From: Faecalicatena orotica
Lineage (GTDB): Bacteria > Bacillota > Clostridia > Lachnospirales > Lachnospiraceae
NCBI RefSeq assembly: GCF_003149245.1
Contig: NZ_QGDL01000004.1
Coordinates: 248,001 to 312,000 of the forward strand
Direction: 5' to 3'
DNA: 64,000 nucleotides
The stretch's first letter is position 1. Every line of letters begins with the position of its first letter. The position numbers and the translations under genes were made by a program. Of this stretch, positions 61,240 through 64,000 are shown one piece after another. The notes beneath the pieces were generated by a model, which was given only the letters and a program-made list of their open reading frames with translations, was not told the DNA's origin and did no database searches.

Positions 61240-62172
61240 TTAAGATGATATTTTACTTTCCAGCCATTCATACAGATCCTGATAGACCTGCTTTCTGTCT
61301 GTCTCATTCAGAAGTTCATGCCTGTCGCCTGAGTACAGCCGCAGTGTCACATCCTTGATTCCTGCTGCCCTATACTGCTCATATATCTTTCTTACGCCCT
61401 TTCCAAAATTCCCGACCGGATCTTCAGAACCAGCTGCAATCAAAATCGGAAGCGTCTTTGGAATCATATAGACACTCTCTTTTTTCTGCATCTGGAGCAT
61501 TCCATTAAACATATGGTAATAGGCATTCACTGTAAACACAAATGAACAAAGCGGGTCGGCCACATACGCATCCAGCTTCTCGGAATCACTGGTCACCCAG
61601 TCAGCCCTCGTTCTGGCTGGCTTAAAACTTTTATTGTAGCTTCCGATTGCCATGCCGTCAATAAACTTGCTGCGATAATGCCATCCTTTGAATGCCGCCA
61701 CAATCCGGCAGAGTCGCTTTCCAAAACGGAGCGTCGCCCGCTTCTGATCGGCCACAACGCCAATCACAATAGCTCCACTTAATCCGTTTCCATACATCTG
61801 TATATACTGCCGCAGCAGAGAAGATCCCATGCTGTGTCCCAGCATAAAATATGGAACATCAGGATACTTTTTCAAAGTCTTCTGACGAAGTGTGTGCATG
61901 TCACCGAGCACGCAGGCATTACCATATTTTTCATTAAAGAATCCATATTCCGTTTTACTCTGGACAGACTTCCCATGCCCCAGATGGTCGTTGCCAACCA
62001 CATAATATCCCTGCCGGCACAGAAAATCCGCAAATTCATCGTAACGGTTAATATATTCAACCATTCCATGACTAAGCTGCAGAACCGCTTTTACTTCGCC
62101 TTCTGGCTTCCATTCAATTGTATGAATCTCTGTATTACCATCCTTTGATGGGAAGTAAAACTCATCTTTCAT
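61240..62172 (-). CDS. Alpha/beta hydrolase (monoacylglycerol lipase/lysophospholipase-like)
   Basis: A 310-residue serine hydrolase of the Hydrolase_4/PldB group. The oxyanion segment is VLQLSHGMVEYINRYDEFADFL, followed by VVGNDHLGHGKS. The nucleophile elbow is YFMLGHSMGSSLLR (Ser in GHSMG). The acid is in ILIAAGSEDPVG and the catalytic His in LYSGDRHELLNE. There is no signal peptide. It follows citrate synthase by nine bases on the same strand, so the two are probably cotranscribed, an unusual pairing without obvious pathway link. Confidence 0.9.
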   Translation of the reverse strand: MKDEFYFPSKDGNTEIHTIEWKPEGEVKAVLQLSHGMVEYINRYDEFADFLCRQGYYVVGNDHLGHGKSVQSKTEYGFFNEKYGNACVLGDMHTLRQKTLKKYPDVPYFMLGHSMGSSLLRQYIQMYGNGLSGAIVIGVVADQKRATLRFGKRLCRIVAAFKGWHYRSKFIDGMAIGSYNKSFKPARTRADWVTSDSEKLDAYVADPLCSFVFTVNAYYHMFNGMLQMQKKESVYMIPKTLPILIAAGSEDPVGNFGKGVRKIYEQYRAAGIKDVTLRLYSGDRHELLNETDRKQVYQDLYEWLESKISS

Positions 62173-62181
62173 CGTTATCCT

Positions 62182-63561
62182 CTACCTGTCCTCTAATTTT
62201 ATGTAATCACGGTAAGGTGCGAGCGGCTTATATGCCGGACGGATGATCTTATCCACATTCTTAAGCTCTTCCAGTCTGTGTGCACTCCAGCCAACAATAC
62301 GCGCTGCTGCAAAAATCGGAGTATACAGTGCCGGGGGAAGATCCAGCATGCTGTAAACAAGACCGCTGTAGAAATCCACATTGGCATTAACGCCCTTGTA
62401 CATCTTGCGTTTTTCGCTGATGATCTCAGGTGCCATATGCTCTACCTTTTCATAAAGCGCATATTCTTCCTCGTACCCCTTCTCTGTTGCAAGCTGCTTT
62501 ACGAAATTCTTGAATATATCAGCTCTCGGGTCGGATACTGAGTAAATAGCATGGCCCATACCATAAATAAGACCCTTCTGGTCAAATGCTTTCTTATCCA
62601 GCAGGTCAGTCAGATACTGGCGAATCTGGTCATCATCTTTCCAGTCAGTCAGTCTCTGCTTCATATCATCAAACATCTGGGTTACTTTCACATTCGCACC
62701 ACCGTGCTTAGGTCCTTTCAGGGACGCCATCGCCGCGGCAATCGTTGAATATGTATCTGTTCCAGAAGATGTTACAACATGGGTTGTAAACGTAGAGTTG
62801 TTACCACCGCCGTGATCCATATGGAGCACAAGGGCCATATCCAGAATTCTAGCTTCCAGTTCCGTATATTTCCGGTCCTCACGAAGCATCATCAGAATAT
62901 TCTCTGCTGTGGATAACTCCGGATAAGGCGCATAAATATACAGGTCTTCACCCCTTCTGTAATTATATGCATGATATCCATAAACCATTAACATTGGAAA
63001 CTGGCTGATCAGGTTCAGAGACTGACGGAGCACATTCGCTATAGAAGTATCATCCGCCTTTTCGTCGTAGGTATAAAGATTCAATATACAGCGGGAAATC
63101 ATATTCATCATATCTTTGCTCGGAGCCTTCATGATCACATCCCGCACAAAATTAGGAGGAAGCATCCTACGCTCCGCAATCATTCCCTGGAACTCATCCA
63201 GCTGCTGCTTATTCGGAAGACTGCCGAATAAAAGCAGATATGCCGTCTCTTCGAATCCCGGATGCTTCGCCTCCAGAAATCCTTTTACCAGATCTTTGAT
63301 ATTATAACCGCGATAATAGAGATTTCCTGCACAAGGAACTTCTTTTCCATCTACGATCTTTGTCGCACACACATCTGAGATATTCGTCAGTCCTGCCAGT
63401 ACACCCTTACCATTTAAATCACGCAGGCCTCTTTTTACCTCATACTTCGTGTAAAGCTCTTTTTCAATTGCATTGTTCTCCTCACATATCCGGGCTAATT
63501 CCTCAATCTTTGGAGTGTTTTCAAAAAAGATGTTGTCAATGTCTTTAGGTACTCTTGCCAT
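62182..63561 (-). CDS. gltA: Citrate synthase
   Basis: A 459-residue citrate synthase-fold enzyme that condenses oxaloacetate with acetyl-CoA. The catalytic regions are LVLHMDHGGGNNSTFTTHVV, GPKHGGANVKV and GMGHAIYSVSDPRA (His and Asp of the triad). The usual GHRVY appears as GHAIY, a substitution near the oxaloacetate site. The N-terminal 60 residues are an extra helical region, making the protein longer than short prokaryotic forms. Homologues of this long type are common in Lachnospiraceae and probably supply 2-oxoglutarate for glutamate. RBS AAGGGAGAGG precedes the ATG. Confidence 0.93.
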   Translation of the reverse strand: MARVPKDIDNIFFENTPKIEELARICEENNAIEKELYTKYEVKRGLRDLNGKGVLAGLTNISDVCATKIVDGKEVPCAGNLYYRGYNIKDLVKGFLEAKHPGFEETAYLLLFGSLPNKQQLDEFQGMIAERRMLPPNFVRDVIMKAPSKDMMNMISRCILNLYTYDEKADDTSIANVLRQSLNLISQFPMLMVYGYHAYNYRRGEDLYIYAPYPELSTAENILMMLREDRKYTELEARILDMALVLHMDHGGGNNSTFTTHVVTSSGTDTYSTIAAAMASLKGPKHGGANVKVTQMFDDMKQRLTDWKDDDQIRQYLTDLLDKKAFDQKGLIYGMGHAIYSVSDPRADIFKNFVKQLATEKGYEEEYALYEKVEHMAPEIISEKRKMYKGVNANVDFYSGLVYSMLDLPPALYTPIFAAARIVGWSAHRLEELKNVDKIIRPAYKPLAPYRDYIKLEDR

Positions 63562-63730
63562 AAAACCTCTCCCTTCCTCTTATCATAATCACTTGTGTCA
63601 TTTCTTTATTATACTAAAAAAGCGGGTTTTATACAATGAAATGAGTATTAAATATTTATGAACTGCCTAAAAAGAAAGAAATCTCCAAAAAGGTACAGGG
63701 CATTTCTCGTTCTGGGACACCACAAAACCC

Positions 63731-63771
63731 AATTTGGGACGTAGCCTTTTTACACTTTACTACGTCCCAAA
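63731..63771. repeat. REP-like palindrome, family B, overlapping rsmA end
   Basis: TTTGGGACGTAG / CTACGTCCCAAA is a perfect 12-bp inverted repeat with CCTTTTT after the left arm, as in the copy at 22863-22905. The right arm contains the last codons and the stop of rsmA, so the repeat has become part of the gene. Confidence 0.7.
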
Positions 63772-64000
63772 TAATTGCTTAATGTGGCGAATTCTTCTAG
63801 TGTCAGTGCCTCCCCCCGCACGCTTGCTCCTTTCCCCAGGCTGTCTATCGCTGCCTCTACCTGTTCTTTTGTGTAATCCAGCTCCGGCGAGTTTTTTAAT
63901 CCGTTTGCCAGTGTCTTTCTCCTTTGATTGAATGATGCACGTATTATTTTAAACATCAGTTTTTCATCATCGACCTGTACCGGCGGGTTCTCGTATCTCT
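63750..64000 (-). CDS. rsmA: 16S rRNA dimethyladenosine transferase RsmA/KsgA (3' part)
   Basis: The C-terminal 82 codons of RsmA, which dimethylates two adjacent adenines near the 3' end of 16S rRNA; the 5' part is beyond the right edge. The visible sequence RYENPPVQVDDEKLMFKIIR and ASFNQRRKTLANGLKN is the highly conserved linker and C-terminal domain of the family. The last residues LGRSKV are encoded within a palindromic repeat, suggesting that the original end was altered by its insertion. Confidence 0.92.
   Translation of the reverse strand, partial: RYENPPVQVDDEKLMFKIIRASFNQRRKTLANGLKNSPELDYTKEQVEAAIDSLGKGASVRGEALTLEEFATLSNYLGRSKV

Overview
The window looks like chromosomal DNA of an anaerobic, spore-forming Clostridia member, most likely a Lachnospiraceae gut bacterium. 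Pointers are the many YesM/YesN two-component pairs beside sugar ABC transporters, a CotS-family spore-coat kinase, AGGAGG-type ribosome binding sites, a QueT gene behind a preQ1-type leader, and intracellular glycosidases without signal peptides. Most genes are on the minus strand. No rRNA, tRNA, CRISPR array or complete insertion sequence was seen.

Layout. 1-2.5 kb: start of a response regulator, then an MFS transporter/class II aldolase pair. 2.8-8.2 kb (+): a 1521-residue surface protein and a DeoR-type repressor. 8.2-14.7 kb (-): a sugar ABC importer (binding protein, two permeases) with a YesN/YesM pair at the 3' end. 15-24.3 kb (-): housekeeping genes (rqcP, hup, phosphoglucomutase, cotS-like, cca, yhaN/yhaO-like, asnS). 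24.4-33.9 kb (-): an oxidoreductase, then an RbsABC-type importer with AlsE and an AnmK-family kinase, preceded by an unusual ABC-like/histidine kinase fusion and an ANTAR response regulator. 33.9-35.9 kb (+): a small accessory island with an XRE gene, two Uma2 nuclease copies (one broken), a ribbon-helix-helix-like gene and an integrase remnant. 36-36.7 kb: riboswitch-queT. 36.7-46.5 kb (-): a second YesMN-controlled ABC operon with a GH51 arabinofuranosidase. 46.8-55.2 kb (-): a C39-like membrane protein, a methyltransferase, a large sensor kinase/OmpR regulator pair and a YczE-like membrane protein. 55.4-60.7 kb: GH25-LysM lysozyme, three copies of a structured small-RNA gene, sialate O-acetylesterase, TetR regulator and a nonsense-mutated sugar isomerase. 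61-64 kb (-): alpha/beta hydrolase, citrate synthase and the 3' end of rsmA.

Three features stand out. (1) At 25.6-33.9 kb a GAF/HisKA_2 histidine kinase carries an N-terminal domain resembling the RbsA ATPase but without a Walker A lysine. Its partner is an ANTAR RNA-binding regulator, and the next operon starts with a good promoter followed by an intrinsic terminator in its leader. I infer a transport-coupled sensor that controls antitermination of an allulose/anhydrosugar-type uptake operon. (2) The 1521-residue protein at 2.8-7.4 kb joins an M30-like HExxH metallopeptidase to a papain-like cysteine peptidase whose catalytic order is His-Asn-(lectin-like)-Cys, so it looks circularly permuted. 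(3) Three dispersed copies of a ~140-nt RNA element, with conserved promoter region, C-rich anti-Shine-Dalgarno stretch and terminator stems that differ in sequence but still pair, look like a multicopy regulatory RNA family.
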